Origin: HGM04593 sp045612305
GTDB taxonomy: Bacteria; Bacteroidota; Bacteroidia; Bacteroidales; Bacteroidaceae
DNA: 31,227 nucleotides
Reading direction: 5' to 3'
Assembly: GCA_045612305.1 (NCBI GenBank)
Contig: JAZKYU010000065.1
Location: 1-31,227, forward strand
The notes under the pieces are model-generated. The model searched no databases. It saw only the letters and a program-made list of their open reading frames with translations, and was not told where the DNA came from. Below are positions 23,396 through 31,227 of this stretch, piece by piece. The first letter of the stretch is position 1. Each line of letters opens with the position of its first letter. Both the position numbers and the translations under genes were made by a program.

Positions 23396-24487
23396 ATGGA
23401 AAATAAAAAAACCTGTCTTTACGACAAACACGTTGCGCTTGGCGCGTTGATAAGCCCGTTTGGTGGTTTCGATATGCCCATACAGTATAGCAATATAGTC
23501 GAAGAGCACAACGCGGTGCGTGGCGCTTGCGGTATATTCGATGTCTCTCATATGGGCGAAGTTCTTGTCACCGGTGCCGATAGCGAGAAGTTTGTAAACT
23601 ATATATTTACAAACGATGTAACCGATGCTCCCGATGGGAAAATATACTACGGTATGATGTGTCACCCCACAGGTGGCGTGGTCGACGACCTGCTTGTCTA
23701 CAAGATGGGCAATAAACGCTATTTTCTTGTGATAAACGCATCGAACATAGAGAAGGATGTTGCGTGGATTATGCAACACGCTGCCGCTTTCGATGTTACG
23801 GTTGAGCACCAAAGCGACTATTATGGCGAGGTGGCCGTGCAAGGCCCTAAAACCGAGGCTATAATAGAGAATGTACTCGGCTTGCAGTGCAGCGATATGG
23901 TGTTCTACACCTGCAAGGAGGTTGAATATAACGGAGAAACAATAATAATAAGCCGCACAGGTTACACGGGCGAAGATGGTTTTGAGCTCTATGGCTCGCA
24001 CGCCTTTACCAACGAGGTGTGGGATAAATTACTCGCAAGCGGCGAGGTAGTGCCTTGTGGTCTTGGATGCCGCGACACGTTGCGCTTCGAGGTGGGCTTG
24101 CCTCTCTATGGTGACGAGCTGTCTGACGAGATAACACCTCTGGAGGCAGGGCTCGGCATCTTTGTAAAGCTCGACAAGGAGAACTTTATAGGCAAGGAGG
24201 CGCTTGCTGCGCAAAAAGCCGAAGGTCTAAAACGCAAGATTGTGGGTATAGAGCTATACGACAAGGCTATACCCCGCCACGGCTACGATGTAGAGGTCGA
24301 CGGTGAGGTTGTGGGCACGGTGACCACGGGTTATAACTCTATCTCCACAGGCAAGAGCGTTTGTATGGCTCTTGTCGATATTGCACACTCGGCACTCGAC
24401 ACCGAGGTAGCCGTACGCATACGCAAAAAGGTGTTTGCGGGCAAGGTTACGAAAAAACGTTTCTATGACAAAAATTACAAGAAATAA
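23396..24487 (+). CDS. gcvT: Glycine cleavage system T protein (aminomethyltransferase)
   Basis: GcvT moves the aminomethyl carbon from lipoyl-GcvH to tetrahydrofolate, giving 5,10-methylene-THF and ammonia. The 363-aa length is standard. Signatures are FGGFDMPIQY, GIFDVSHMGE, the folate-binding centre around VAVQGPKTE and ISRTGYTGEDGFEL, and GLGCRDTLRFEVGLPLYGDE. The C-terminal barrel begins near IVGIELYDK. It lies 3 bp after lplA. Confidence 0.97.
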   Translation: MENKKTCLYDKHVALGALISPFGGFDMPIQYSNIVEEHNAVRGACGIFDVSHMGEVLVTGADSEKFVNYIFTNDVTDAPDGKIYYGMMCHPTGGVVDDLLVYKMGNKRYFLVINASNIEKDVAWIMQHAAAFDVTVEHQSDYYGEVAVQGPKTEAIIENVLGLQCSDMVFYTCKEVEYNGETIIISRTGYTGEDGFELYGSHAFTNEVWDKLLASGEVVPCGLGCRDTLRFEVGLPLYGDELSDEITPLEAGLGIFVKLDKENFIGKEALAAQKAEGLKRKIVGIELYDKAIPRHGYDVEVDGEVVGTVTTGYNSISTGKSVCMALVDIAHSALDTEVAVRIRKKVFAGKVTKKRFYDKNYKK

Positions 24488-24515
24488 CTTATAACAACCT
24501 AAAAAAAGAAAAATT

Positions 24516-24896
24516 ATGAGCACAATTTTGGAAGGACTCTTCTATGCAGAGTCACACGAGTATGTAAAAGTAGAGGGAGAGTATGGCTATGTTGGTATCA
24601 CCGATTATGCACAGCACGAGCTTGGCAACGTTGTATATGTCGATATGCCCGACGAAGGCGACGAAGTTACAGCCGGTGAGGACTTTGGTGCTGTGGAGAG
24701 TGTTAAGGCTGCCAGCGACCTCATCTCGCCTGTAAGCGGTGAGGTTGTCGAGGTTAACAGCGCTCTTGCCGACAGCCCCGAGCTTGTAAACAGCGACCCC
24801 TATGGCAACTGGATAATTAAGGTTAAACTTTCCGATCCTTCGGAGGTAGAAAACCTTATGGATGCAGCTGCTTATAAATCACATATTAACGAGTAA
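24516..24896 (+). CDS. gcvH: Glycine cleavage system H protein
   Basis: GcvH is the lipoylated shuttle that links the P, T and L proteins. The 126 aa form one lipoyl-type beta domain. The lipoylated residue is Lys64 in GAVESVKAASDL. Family marks are SHEYVKVEGEYGYVGITDYAQ and the ELVNSDPYGNWIIKV segment. It is 28 bp after gcvT and 6 bp before gcvPA. Confidence 0.97.
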   Translation: MSTILEGLFYAESHEYVKVEGEYGYVGITDYAQHELGNVVYVDMPDEGDEVTAGEDFGAVESVKAASDLISPVSGEVVEVNSALADSPELVNSDPYGNWIIKVKLSDPSEVENLMDAAAYKSHINE

Positions 24897-24902
24897 AAAA
24901 CA

Positions 24903-26219
24903 ATGAAATATTTTCCCCATACAAAGGAGGATATTGAACAGATGCTTGCCGTGGCTGGCTTAAAGTCTATAGACGACCTTTTTGCCGAAATACCCGAGCA
25001 ACTGATGTTCAATAGAGAATTTGCGTTTCCCGAGGCTATGTCCGAGGTAGAGATACGCAAGTTCTTCGAAATGCTGGGCGAGCGTAACGGCAAGCTTGTT
25101 TGCTTTGCCGGCGCAGGCGTCGAGGATCACTACTCGCCGTCGGTTATCAACGCCATACTTCAGCGTGGAGAGTTTCTCACGGCCTACACCCCTTATCAGC
25201 CCGAAATTTCGCAGGGTACTCTGCAGTATATCTTCGAGTATCAGTCGATGATAACCGAGCTCACCGGTATGGACGTGACAAACGCCTCTATGTACGACGG
25301 CACCACAGCCACAGCCGAGGCTATGATGATGACCATCGCTGCAGCTAAAAAACGCAACAAGGTGCTGCTCTCGGCAACGCTAAACCCCAAGGTGAAACGT
25401 GTTGTGGAGACCTATGCAAAATACCAAGGTGTGGAGGTTGTTACCATCGCCGAAAAGGATGGTGTAACCGACCTTGCCGACCTTGAAACAAAACTTGCAG
25501 GCGACGATGTGGCAGGTGTTATACTTGCGCAGCCCAACTTCTACGGTGTTGTGGAAGACTACACAGGTGTAGCCGATATGTGCCACGCCCGCAAGGCTCT
25601 TATGGTGATGAACGCAAACCCCTCGTCGCTTGCCGTGTTAAAGACACCGGCAGAGTGGGGTGCCGACATCGCTTGTGGCGACGGGCAAACATTGGGCATA
25701 CCTATGACCTATGGTGGCCCCTATGTGGGATACCTTGCAACCACCAACGCGCTTGTGCGCAAGCTGCCGGGGCGCATAGTGGGAGCAACCACCGATGTCG
25801 ACGGCCGCCGAGCCTTTGTGCTCACCCTGCAGGCACGCGAGCAGCACATACGCCGCGAGAAAGCCAACAGCAACATCTGCTCCAACCAGTCGTTGATGGC
25901 TCTCTATGTCACCATCTACCTCTCGCTCCTGGGGCACAAGGGTCTCAAAGAGGTTAACTGCGCATCCTATGGCGGTGCCCACTACCTTGCCCGGCAACTT
26001 GTGGCAACAGGCAAGTGTGCTATGGCTTTCGACCGCCCCTTTATGAACGAGTTTGCGGTGAAAACAGCCCTTCCTGCCGAGCGCATACAAGAGGCTCTGC
26101 TTTCACAAGGTATTTTGGGTGGTGTGAAGATTGCCGACGATATGTTGCTCATCTGTGTTACCGAGCAGCGCACAAAGGCCGAGATGGACAAGTTTGTGGA
26201 AATTGTAAAAAACATCTAA
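24903..26219 (+). CDS. gcvPA: Glycine dehydrogenase (decarboxylating) subunit 1
   Basis: This is the N-terminal half-equivalent of the P protein, which decarboxylates glycine with PLP and passes the aminomethyl group to GcvH. The 438 aa match stand-alone GcvPA. Recognisable parts are FAGAGVEDHYSPSVI, FLTAYTPYQPEISQGTLQ, NASMYDGTTA and GDGQTLGIPMTYGGPYVG. This subunit lacks the PLP lysine, which is in GcvPB. E. coli has a fused single-chain P protein; here it is split. The gap to gcvPB is 19 bp and includes AGAAGGGAGGAGAG, the strongest Shine-Dalgarno-like sequence noticed in the window. Confidence 0.96.
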   Translation: MKYFPHTKEDIEQMLAVAGLKSIDDLFAEIPEQLMFNREFAFPEAMSEVEIRKFFEMLGERNGKLVCFAGAGVEDHYSPSVINAILQRGEFLTAYTPYQPEISQGTLQYIFEYQSMITELTGMDVTNASMYDGTTATAEAMMMTIAAAKKRNKVLLSATLNPKVKRVVETYAKYQGVEVVTIAEKDGVTDLADLETKLAGDDVAGVILAQPNFYGVVEDYTGVADMCHARKALMVMNANPSSLAVLKTPAEWGADIACGDGQTLGIPMTYGGPYVGYLATTNALVRKLPGRIVGATTDVDGRRAFVLTLQAREQHIRREKANSNICSNQSLMALYVTIYLSLLGHKGLKEVNCASYGGAHYLARQLVATGKCAMAFDRPFMNEFAVKTALPAERIQEALLSQGILGGVKIADDMLLICVTEQRTKAEMDKFVEIVKNI

Positions 26220-26238
26220 CAGAAGGGAGGAGAGTAAT

Positions 26239-27705
26239 ATGATACGTAATTACGATAAACTTATATTTGAGCTCTCGAAAGAGGGCCGCGAAGGTTTTTC
26301 CCTTCCCAAGAACGAGTTTAAAGAGCAATATTGCCCTTGCGAGCTTCCTGCCAACCTAAAACGCGAAACAACACCCCTGCTCCCACAGGTGACGGAGTTC
26401 GATGTGGTGCGTCACTACACAAACTTGTCAAACAAGAACTTTGGTGTCGATACAGGTTTCTACCCCTTGGGCAGTTGCACTATGAAGTACAACCCTCGCA
26501 TAAACGAGGAGATAAGCTCGTTGCCTGCCTTTAACCTGCACCCGGCAACACCGGTAGAGCAGGCACAAGGAGCTCTCGAGGTATATTACAACCTTGCAGC
26601 CTCGCTTGCCGAGATAAGCGGCCTTTCGGCCTTCACGCTTAACCCTTATGCGGGTGCCCACGGCGAGCTCACCGGCCTTATGATTATGCGCTCCTACCAC
26701 GAGCAGCGTGGCGACTACAAGCGTACAAAGGTTATTGTGCCCGACAGCGCCCACGGCACAAACCCCGCCAGCGCGGCGGTGTGTGGGCTACAGATTGTGG
26801 AGGTAAAATCCACAGCTCGTGGCACGGTAGATGTTGAAGACTTGAAACCTCTGCTCGACGACACCGTGGCCGGCATAATGATGACCAACCCCAACACGCT
26901 GGGAATTTTCGAGACCGAGATACCCGAAATTTCGCGCCTTGTGCACGAGGCTGGCGGCCTTCTCTACTACGATGGTGCCAACCTCAACGCTGTGCTAGGC
27001 AAGTGTCGCCCGGGAGATATGGGCTTCGATATTATGCACATAAATTTGCACAAAACTTTCTCCACCCCTCACGGTGGCGGAGGCCCCGGCGACGGTCCTG
27101 TGGGTGTGCGTGCAGGCCTAGAACACCTATTGCCCAACCCGCAGGTGAAGAAAGACAGCGATGGTCGTTTTTATCTGTCGTGCGACGAAAAATCGTCGGG
27201 TAATGTGTCTGGCTTTCTTGGCAACTTCGGCGTGCTGTTACGTGCCTACACCTATATACTCACCCTTGGTCGCGAGAACGTGAAGATGGTGGGCCCGCTT
27301 GCCGTGCTCAACGCCAACTATGTTAAAGAGTCGCTTAAAGAGGAGTATTACCTGCCCATCGAGGGTGTGTGCAAGCACGAATTTGTGTTCGATGGCCTTG
27401 CCGACAAGTCGACCGGTGTAACCACCCTTGACATAGCCAAGCGCCTGCTCGATTATGGCTACCACGCACCCACAATCTACTTCCCCTTGCTCTTCCACCA
27501 GAGTATAATGATTGAGCCCACTGAAACCGAAAGCAAGGAGACGCTCGACGAGTTTATAGCCGTTATGAAGAAGGTGGCTCGCGAGGCCATAGAAAACCCC
27601 GATGTGGTGAAGAACGCACCCCATTCAACCCCCGTGCGCCGTCTCGACGAAACAACGGCGGCGCGCTCGCCCAAAACAACTTACAAGCAGTTGATGGCCG
27701 AGTAA
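26239..27705 (+). CDS. gcvPB: Glycine dehydrogenase (decarboxylating) subunit 2
   Basis: This is the catalytic C-terminal half-equivalent of the P protein. The 488 aa contain the PLP-binding lysine in INLHKTFSTPHGGGGPG. Other signatures are FYPLGSCTMKYNPRINE, NPYAGAHGELTGLMIM, PDSAHGTNPASAA and MMTNPNTLGIFE. It is the last gene of the operon, ending 28 bp before a strong terminator. The L protein gene (dihydrolipoamide dehydrogenase) is not in the window and must lie elsewhere. Confidence 0.97.
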   Translation: MIRNYDKLIFELSKEGREGFSLPKNEFKEQYCPCELPANLKRETTPLLPQVTEFDVVRHYTNLSNKNFGVDTGFYPLGSCTMKYNPRINEEISSLPAFNLHPATPVEQAQGALEVYYNLAASLAEISGLSAFTLNPYAGAHGELTGLMIMRSYHEQRGDYKRTKVIVPDSAHGTNPASAAVCGLQIVEVKSTARGTVDVEDLKPLLDDTVAGIMMTNPNTLGIFETEIPEISRLVHEAGGLLYYDGANLNAVLGKCRPGDMGFDIMHINLHKTFSTPHGGGGPGDGPVGVRAGLEHLLPNPQVKKDSDGRFYLSCDEKSSGNVSGFLGNFGVLLRAYTYILTLGRENVKMVGPLAVLNANYVKESLKEEYYLPIEGVCKHEFVFDGLADKSTGVTTLDIAKRLLDYGYHAPTIYFPLLFHQSIMIEPTETESKETLDEFIAVMKKVAREAIENPDVVKNAPHSTPVRRLDETTAARSPKTTYKQLMAE

Positions 27706-27732
27706 AAGATGGTGGTGTTTATTTAATTTCTT

Positions 27733-27770
27733 CCGTGGCTGCAGCATAACGATGCAGCCACGGTTGTTTT
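27733..27770 (+). terminator. gcv operon terminator
   Basis: A perfect 11-bp GC-rich stem (27733-27743 with 27753-27763), a 9-base loop, followed by TTGTTTTT. Confidence 0.92.
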
Positions 27771-27901
27771 TAGCTGCCGTTTTGATGCGCAGCGAAAAGA
27801 TGTGCTGATTATATTGGCTACAATAAACTTTTTAAATAACAAATTCCCCCATTGAGGATAAAGATTTTTCTTAAATGGAGCGTGAGTTGCTTAAAAATGT
27901 G

Positions 27902-28173
27902 TATCTTCGCAGTGTCGGTGAGGAGAAATTCACCGACGCAAGAAAGCATTTTGTTTTAAGTCCCAACCTATAAATTTCGCCAAAATTTTATCAGAGGACG
28001 AAGACTATCAATGCTCATTCTGTGTATATACCGCTTATGTGTGTTCCACGCATAGGCTATGTGTATATTCCACGGCGTGGGAATATTGTTTCTTCATAGT
28101 TCATTCTGATAAGGCGTTTGGCGATGCCCATAGGTTGATGGACGTAAGGCGACAAGTCTCACGTCTTTTTTTT
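27902..28173 (+). ncRNA. Candidate structured RNA or leader upstream of the surface protein
   Basis: A -7 box TATCTTCG (27902-27909) precedes a perfect 8-bp hairpin (GTCGGTGA 27914-27921, TCACCGAC 27930-27937) at the predicted transcript start. TTATCAGA (27988-27995) can pair with TCTGATAA (28105-28112), and inside it ACTAT (28004-28008) with ATAGT (28096-28100). That helix encloses two local hairpins, around 28034-28055 and 28068-28087. A GACGT...ACGTC stem (28141-28165) with T8 (28166-28173) looks like a terminator. No ORF fits. It could be an independent RNA or a cis leader. It matches no family I can name. The remainder, 27771-27901, shows nothing recognisable. Confidence 0.5.
28141..28173 (+). 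terminator. Weak terminator-like hairpin with T8
   Basis: GACGT (28141-28145) pairs with ACGTC (28161-28165), with an imperfect inner stem, and eight T follow at once. It lies 92 bp before the surface-protein start, so it either ends a separate RNA or acts as an attenuator. Confidence 0.5.
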
Positions 28174-28191
28174 GTTGTATTGTGTGGTTGC

Positions 28192-28199
28192 TATTTTCG
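28192..28199 (+). promoter_or_regulatory. Possible second -7 box, for the surface-protein gene
   Basis: TATTTTCG followed by C, 65 bp before the start codon and just after the terminator-like hairpin. TTTG at 28171-28174 is 17 bp upstream, shorter than the usual 19-21, so the match is partial. Confidence 0.45.
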
Positions 28200-28264
28200 C
28201 GTGAGGTAGGTTACCTTTTAATTATAACACGCTGTAATTCAATTGCTAACTAAATATTTGTATT

Positions 28265-30949
28265 ATGAGAAAAAATTGTATTATCACAATGCTCTTATGG
28301 CTATGCTTTATAAGTACAAAAGTTGTAGCATCTACATTGAGTATTGGAGGCTCTGCCACACAAACAAAAACACCTATTAATTTTTATTACACCGACACCT
28401 ACCAAGGTTGTCAAATGATTTACACTGCTGACGAACTTGGCGATTTTTATGGAGGTGCAGAGATTACTGCAATATCTTTCTATTATGAAAATGTATCAAC
28501 ATCAGCCTCTGTGCCACAAATCAATTTCAGTGTTAAGATGGGAACAACAACCTCGTCTTATTTTGCTTCGAATAACAATATGCTTTCAACGAGTGGTCTT
28601 GTGGAGGTTGCAAATACAAATATTGGTGGTTGGGCAAAAAAAAGTAGTGGATGGGTTACAATAAGATTAAGTAAACCTTTTAAATACACTGGAGGTAATT
28701 TGCTCATAGATATTAGAAACACAGAAAAGGGTAATTATTTAAACGAGGTTTATTTTGCATCATCATCAGCCGGAAATTATAAAACTTTGAGCTGGACATC
28801 AGCATCGTCGGCAACTGTAAATAGTATATCATCCGGTTCAAGGACAAGTACGCGTCCCAATATACAATTTACCTACTCTCTTTACTCTGAATTGACAGGT
28901 GAAAGTGGTATTACATACATCTATTGCCCAGAGCCGGGACAATTCTATCAACTATACAGGACTGCAGGGTCTCCTTCTAAAATAAAAGTCGCAGGCTTTC
29001 TCAATGGTAAGGACTTCCTGGATTTATCTACATACGAATATTATGAAGATAGTGAAGAATTCGACTGTTGCCTTCAACATATTAATTATTTAGACCTTTC
29101 CGATGTTACAATAGAAGCGTGGGATTGCAATCTTAATTATAATAATTATCCACAAAAAGATTATTCTACAGAAAAAAATAAATTATCATTCAATTTTAAA
29201 AAGTTTTACATAACCACACTTGTGTTGCCTGATAATTGTGAATATTTCTATACCGAAGGTGTTGAAGTTGAAGATAGTTTCTACTACAAAGTCATCCATA
29301 ACATTTACACAAGGAATAGAACACCTTTTGGTATGACATATAATTATCAATATGGAATTCTCCACGTTCCTTCGGGTACTAAAAAAGCGTGGGAAGAACA
29401 GCTTGCTAATGGTATTAATAATGGAAATTCGGGCAATGATATGAATAATTGTATCGTGGTAGACACACCTGTAAAAACACTTGATAATAGTTTTTATTTA
29501 ACATCTACAGAAATTGCAAATGTGGATATTCTTGTTGTTAATTGTTCGTTAGATGCACCAGATTTTAAAGTGTTAAATAGTATGCCACAATTAAACAAAT
29601 TGACAATAAACGGTAGTATTTCGCGCTATACGGGAAGCGATGGACCTTTGAACGAATATACTATATATCCTGCTAATGAAATTCCTCAAAACGCGTTTAA
29701 AGATAATAAAGTGTTGCACACAATAGAACTAGGGTGTTGCAATAATATTGGCAATTGTGCTTTTCAAAATGCAACAAACTTGCGAAGTTTTACTAAAAAG
29801 TTACCATACAATGACCATACAAACATCGTTGGGGATTATGCTTTTGACGGTTGTGTAAAATTAAATAGTGTTGAAACTCCTGGAAGTTATTGGGATGAAG
29901 AGTTTGGTTTTACTTCAATTGGAGACTTTGCCTTCCGTAATACGCGTGTTTCAAGCATAGATATATCATCACGCTGTACGCGTTATGACGATGAGGGGGA
30001 TGTGATTTTTGATGATTATTATGTTCCCTTTACGCATATAGGTAAAAACCCTTTCTTTGGCGTCTACAGCACGCACGGCATTAAAAGTGTCTATAATTTT
30101 AACGCAGGTGCGGATGGTGAAAAATGTAATCTTGGCCCTTTCTCTTTGGATGAGGATTGTAATAATTGGAGTAATGCAAGGCACCCCGGAACTTACTTGT
30201 TAATTAAAGATAATACTTTATATGCATCGGCATTCACTCCTAGTTGGTATTCTAATTATAATAATAATAAATATGTTATGAGCGATATATATCACGTTGC
30301 CGACTATGGTATTTCCGATGTGTATATTGAAGAAATATCAATAAGCAGTAACCTTAAAACTATTGGGGATGCTTTTCTCTATAAATGTAGCAATTTAAAA
30401 AGTATTAAAGGAAGTAGTAGTGCTTTTGTGGCAAAAGACTCTGTTTTGTATAACAAAGCGATGGATTGCTTGATAAAATTTCCTGCCAGCCACGCATCTA
30501 CAGAGTTTCATATACCAACATCGGTTACATATATAGAAAAGTGGGCTTTTGAGGGCTTAAAGAATCTAAAGGATTTGTACATATATAACAATGAACCGAT
30601 AAACATTGGAGAAAACGTTTTTGAAAATGTTGATTTTGAGAATTTTGTATTGCACGTTCCTCGTGGTGCAAAAGAGGCCTATAAAGCCAACGAAAGATGG
30701 GGTGAAATTACCAACATAGTGGAGATGGAGCCCGAAGATGTTGTCGGCGATGTAAACGGCGACGGAGCTGTGGATGTAGCCGATATTACTTGCGTGGTAA
30801 CTATGATACTCGACGAGAATCGTATAACCGATGCTGGTGATGTAAACGGCGACGGGGAAGTAGACGTAGCCGACATTACACGTGTTGTGGCTATAATCCT
30901 TGGCACAAACAATGCACCTACCCGTGCCACAGCGGTAGTGGAAGAGTAG
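28265..30949 (+). CDS. BspA-like repeat surface protein with C-terminal dockerin
   Basis: This 894-aa secreted protein has a signal peptide (MRKNCIITMLLWLCFISTKVVAS). It continues with a beta-rich domain (about 25-205, with the ADELGDFYGGAEITAISFYYEN type of sequence common in Bacteroidetes surface proteins). Leucine-rich repeats of the BspA/LRR_5 type follow at about 475-600 and 690-815 (IPQNAFKDNKVLHTIEL, IGDFAFRNT, IEKWAFEGLKNLKDLYI). Two dockerin-like calcium-binding repeats close it, GDVNGDGxVDVADIT at 828-842 and 858-872. BspA-like proteins are associated with adhesion. The coding sequence is AT-rich compared with every other gene here, while the dockerin part returns to neighbour-like base use. 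No cohesin or type IX sorting domain was seen. Confidence 0.88.
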   Translation: MRKNCIITMLLWLCFISTKVVASTLSIGGSATQTKTPINFYYTDTYQGCQMIYTADELGDFYGGAEITAISFYYENVSTSASVPQINFSVKMGTTTSSYFASNNNMLSTSGLVEVANTNIGGWAKKSSGWVTIRLSKPFKYTGGNLLIDIRNTEKGNYLNEVYFASSSAGNYKTLSWTSASSATVNSISSGSRTSTRPNIQFTYSLYSELTGESGITYIYCPEPGQFYQLYRTAGSPSKIKVAGFLNGKDFLDLSTYEYYEDSEEFDCCLQHINYLDLSDVTIEAWDCNLNYNNYPQKDYSTEKNKLSFNFKKFYITTLVLPDNCEYFYTEGVEVEDSFYYKVIHNIYTRNRTPFGMTYNYQYGILHVPSGTKKAWEEQLANGINNGNSGNDMNNCIVVDTPVKTLDNSFYLTSTEIANVDILVVNCSLDAPDFKVLNSMPQLNKLTINGSISRYTGSDGPLNEYTIYPANEIPQNAFKDNKVLHTIELGCCNNIGNCAFQNATNLRSFTKKLPYNDHTNIVGDYAFDGCVKLNSVETPGSYWDEEFGFTSIGDFAFRNTRVSSIDISSRCTRYDDEGDVIFDDYYVPFTHIGKNPFFGVYSTHGIKSVYNFNAGADGEKCNLGPFSLDEDCNNWSNARHPGTYLLIKDNTLYASAFTPSWYSNYNNNKYVMSDIYHVADYGISDVYIEEISISSNLKTIGDAFLYKCSNLKSIKGSSSAFVAKDSVLYNKAMDCLIKFPASHASTEFHIPTSVTYIEKWAFEGLKNLKDLYIYNNEPINIGENVFENVDFENFVLHVPRGAKEAYKANERWGEITNIVEMEPEDVVGDVNGDGAVDVADITCVVTMILDENRITDAGDVNGDGEVDVADITRVVAIILGTNNAPTRATAVVEE

Positions 30950-31062
30950 AATGTGAAATTTTAGATATAAGGCTATTCATGAACAAAAGGGCGTGACTGT
31001 AATTTGGCCAAGTGGGTGTGAGATGTTGTAAATGGGGCTCGATGAAAACCTGCTTGCTGTAA

Positions 31063-31102
31063 ATAATTATGAGCGACTAATGTTTTAGTCGCTCATAATT
31101 AT
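31063..31102. terminator. Perfect 18-bp hairpin between convergent genes
   Basis: ATAATTATGAGCGACTAA (31063-31080) pairs perfectly with 31085-31102 around TGTT. There is no long T-run on either side, so it may be a weak bidirectional terminator or a stabilising 3' hairpin. The remaining stretch 30950-31062 shows no gene. Confidence 0.65.
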
Positions 31103-31117
31103 ATGTGTGAAAGAGAG

Positions 31118-31227
31118 TTAGGCGTTTTCGCTGTTGTTGCTCTTTTTCTTGTTGTGGCGGCGGTAGCGGCGGAGGTTTTGTTGTTTGTCTTTCTTTTCGC
31201 CCGTGCCATCGGCTGCGGGGGTGGTGG
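31118..31227 (-). CDS. C-terminal fragment of an unidentified protein
   Basis: One minus-strand frame is open from the window edge to a TAA at 31120-31118. It gives 35 complete codons: an alanine/threonine/proline start (TTPAADGTGE), then a strongly basic low-complexity end (KKDKQQNLRRYRRHNKKK) and SNNSENA. Basic tails of this kind occur at the ends of several Bacteroidetes nucleic-acid-binding proteins, but the fragment is too short to name. The frame, composition and convergent hairpin just beyond the stop support a real gene that continues outside the window. Confidence 0.6.
   Translation of the reverse strand, partial: TTPAADGTGEKKDKQQNLRRYRRHNKKKSNNSENA

Noticed and set aside
28020..28090. 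CRISPR-like or integron-like repeats in the surface-gene leader
   Set aside because: The repeats are imperfect, only two or three copies, with unequal spacing; RNA hairpins explain them better.

Overview
This window looks like a chromosomal segment from a member of the Bacteroidales, most like Prevotellaceae or a near relative. Three things support this. The protein families are typical of that order (DUF4251, DUF3298 lipoproteins, MBL/RsmG neighbours, a BspA-like repeat protein with a dockerin tail). Several gene starts are preceded by the Bacteroidetes-type promoter (TTTG, about 20 bp, TAnnTTTG), often in a TATCTTCG variant. Classical Shine-Dalgarno sites are weak. No tRNA, rRNA, CRISPR array, transposase or integrase was recognised.

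Layout. Bases 1-270 hold inverted repeats and a strong bidirectional terminator. Bases 283-2695 (minus) form a tight operon: DUF3298-type lipoprotein, rsmG, an MBL-fold hydrolase and a small exported DUF4359-like protein. Divergent to it is rmuC (2869-4197). A minus-strand SDR and aldehyde dehydrogenase pair (6444-4242) diverges from a paaK-type CoA ligase and tandem-ACT protein pair (6745-8500). Next come a YbdG-like MscS channel and ispE (both minus), then dnaB, trpS, pheT and yebC (plus). A DUF4251 protein (minus, 18256-17651) is followed in frame by a 72-codon proline-rich tail behind a TGA. Then come a GH43-like lipoprotein and nagB (plus).

Bases 22188-20409 (minus) hold a translationally coupled three-gene operon not recognised as any described system: a 113-aa protein with about 16-residue glycine repeats that resemble a fibre shaft, a family 2 glycosyltransferase, and a PI-PLC-like protein. 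Divergent from it is a coherent metabolic operon, lplA-gcvT-gcvH-gcvPA-gcvPB (22418-27705). It encodes the glycine cleavage system apart from the L protein, plus a ligase able to lipoylate GcvH.

The 559-bp gap after gcvPB holds the operon terminator and a probable structured RNA (about 27914-28173) with its own promoter-like box, a 5' hairpin, long-range pairing and a T-rich terminator. It lies upstream of an AT-rich 894-aa surface protein whose final part, a dockerin, returns to the base composition of its neighbours. The window ends in the C-terminus of an unidentified minus-strand gene with a basic tail.

The observations most worth a second look are the interrupted DUF4251 gene, the repeat-protein/GT2/PLC operon, the structured RNA and the mosaic surface protein. 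All family calls come from reading motifs; no database search was run.
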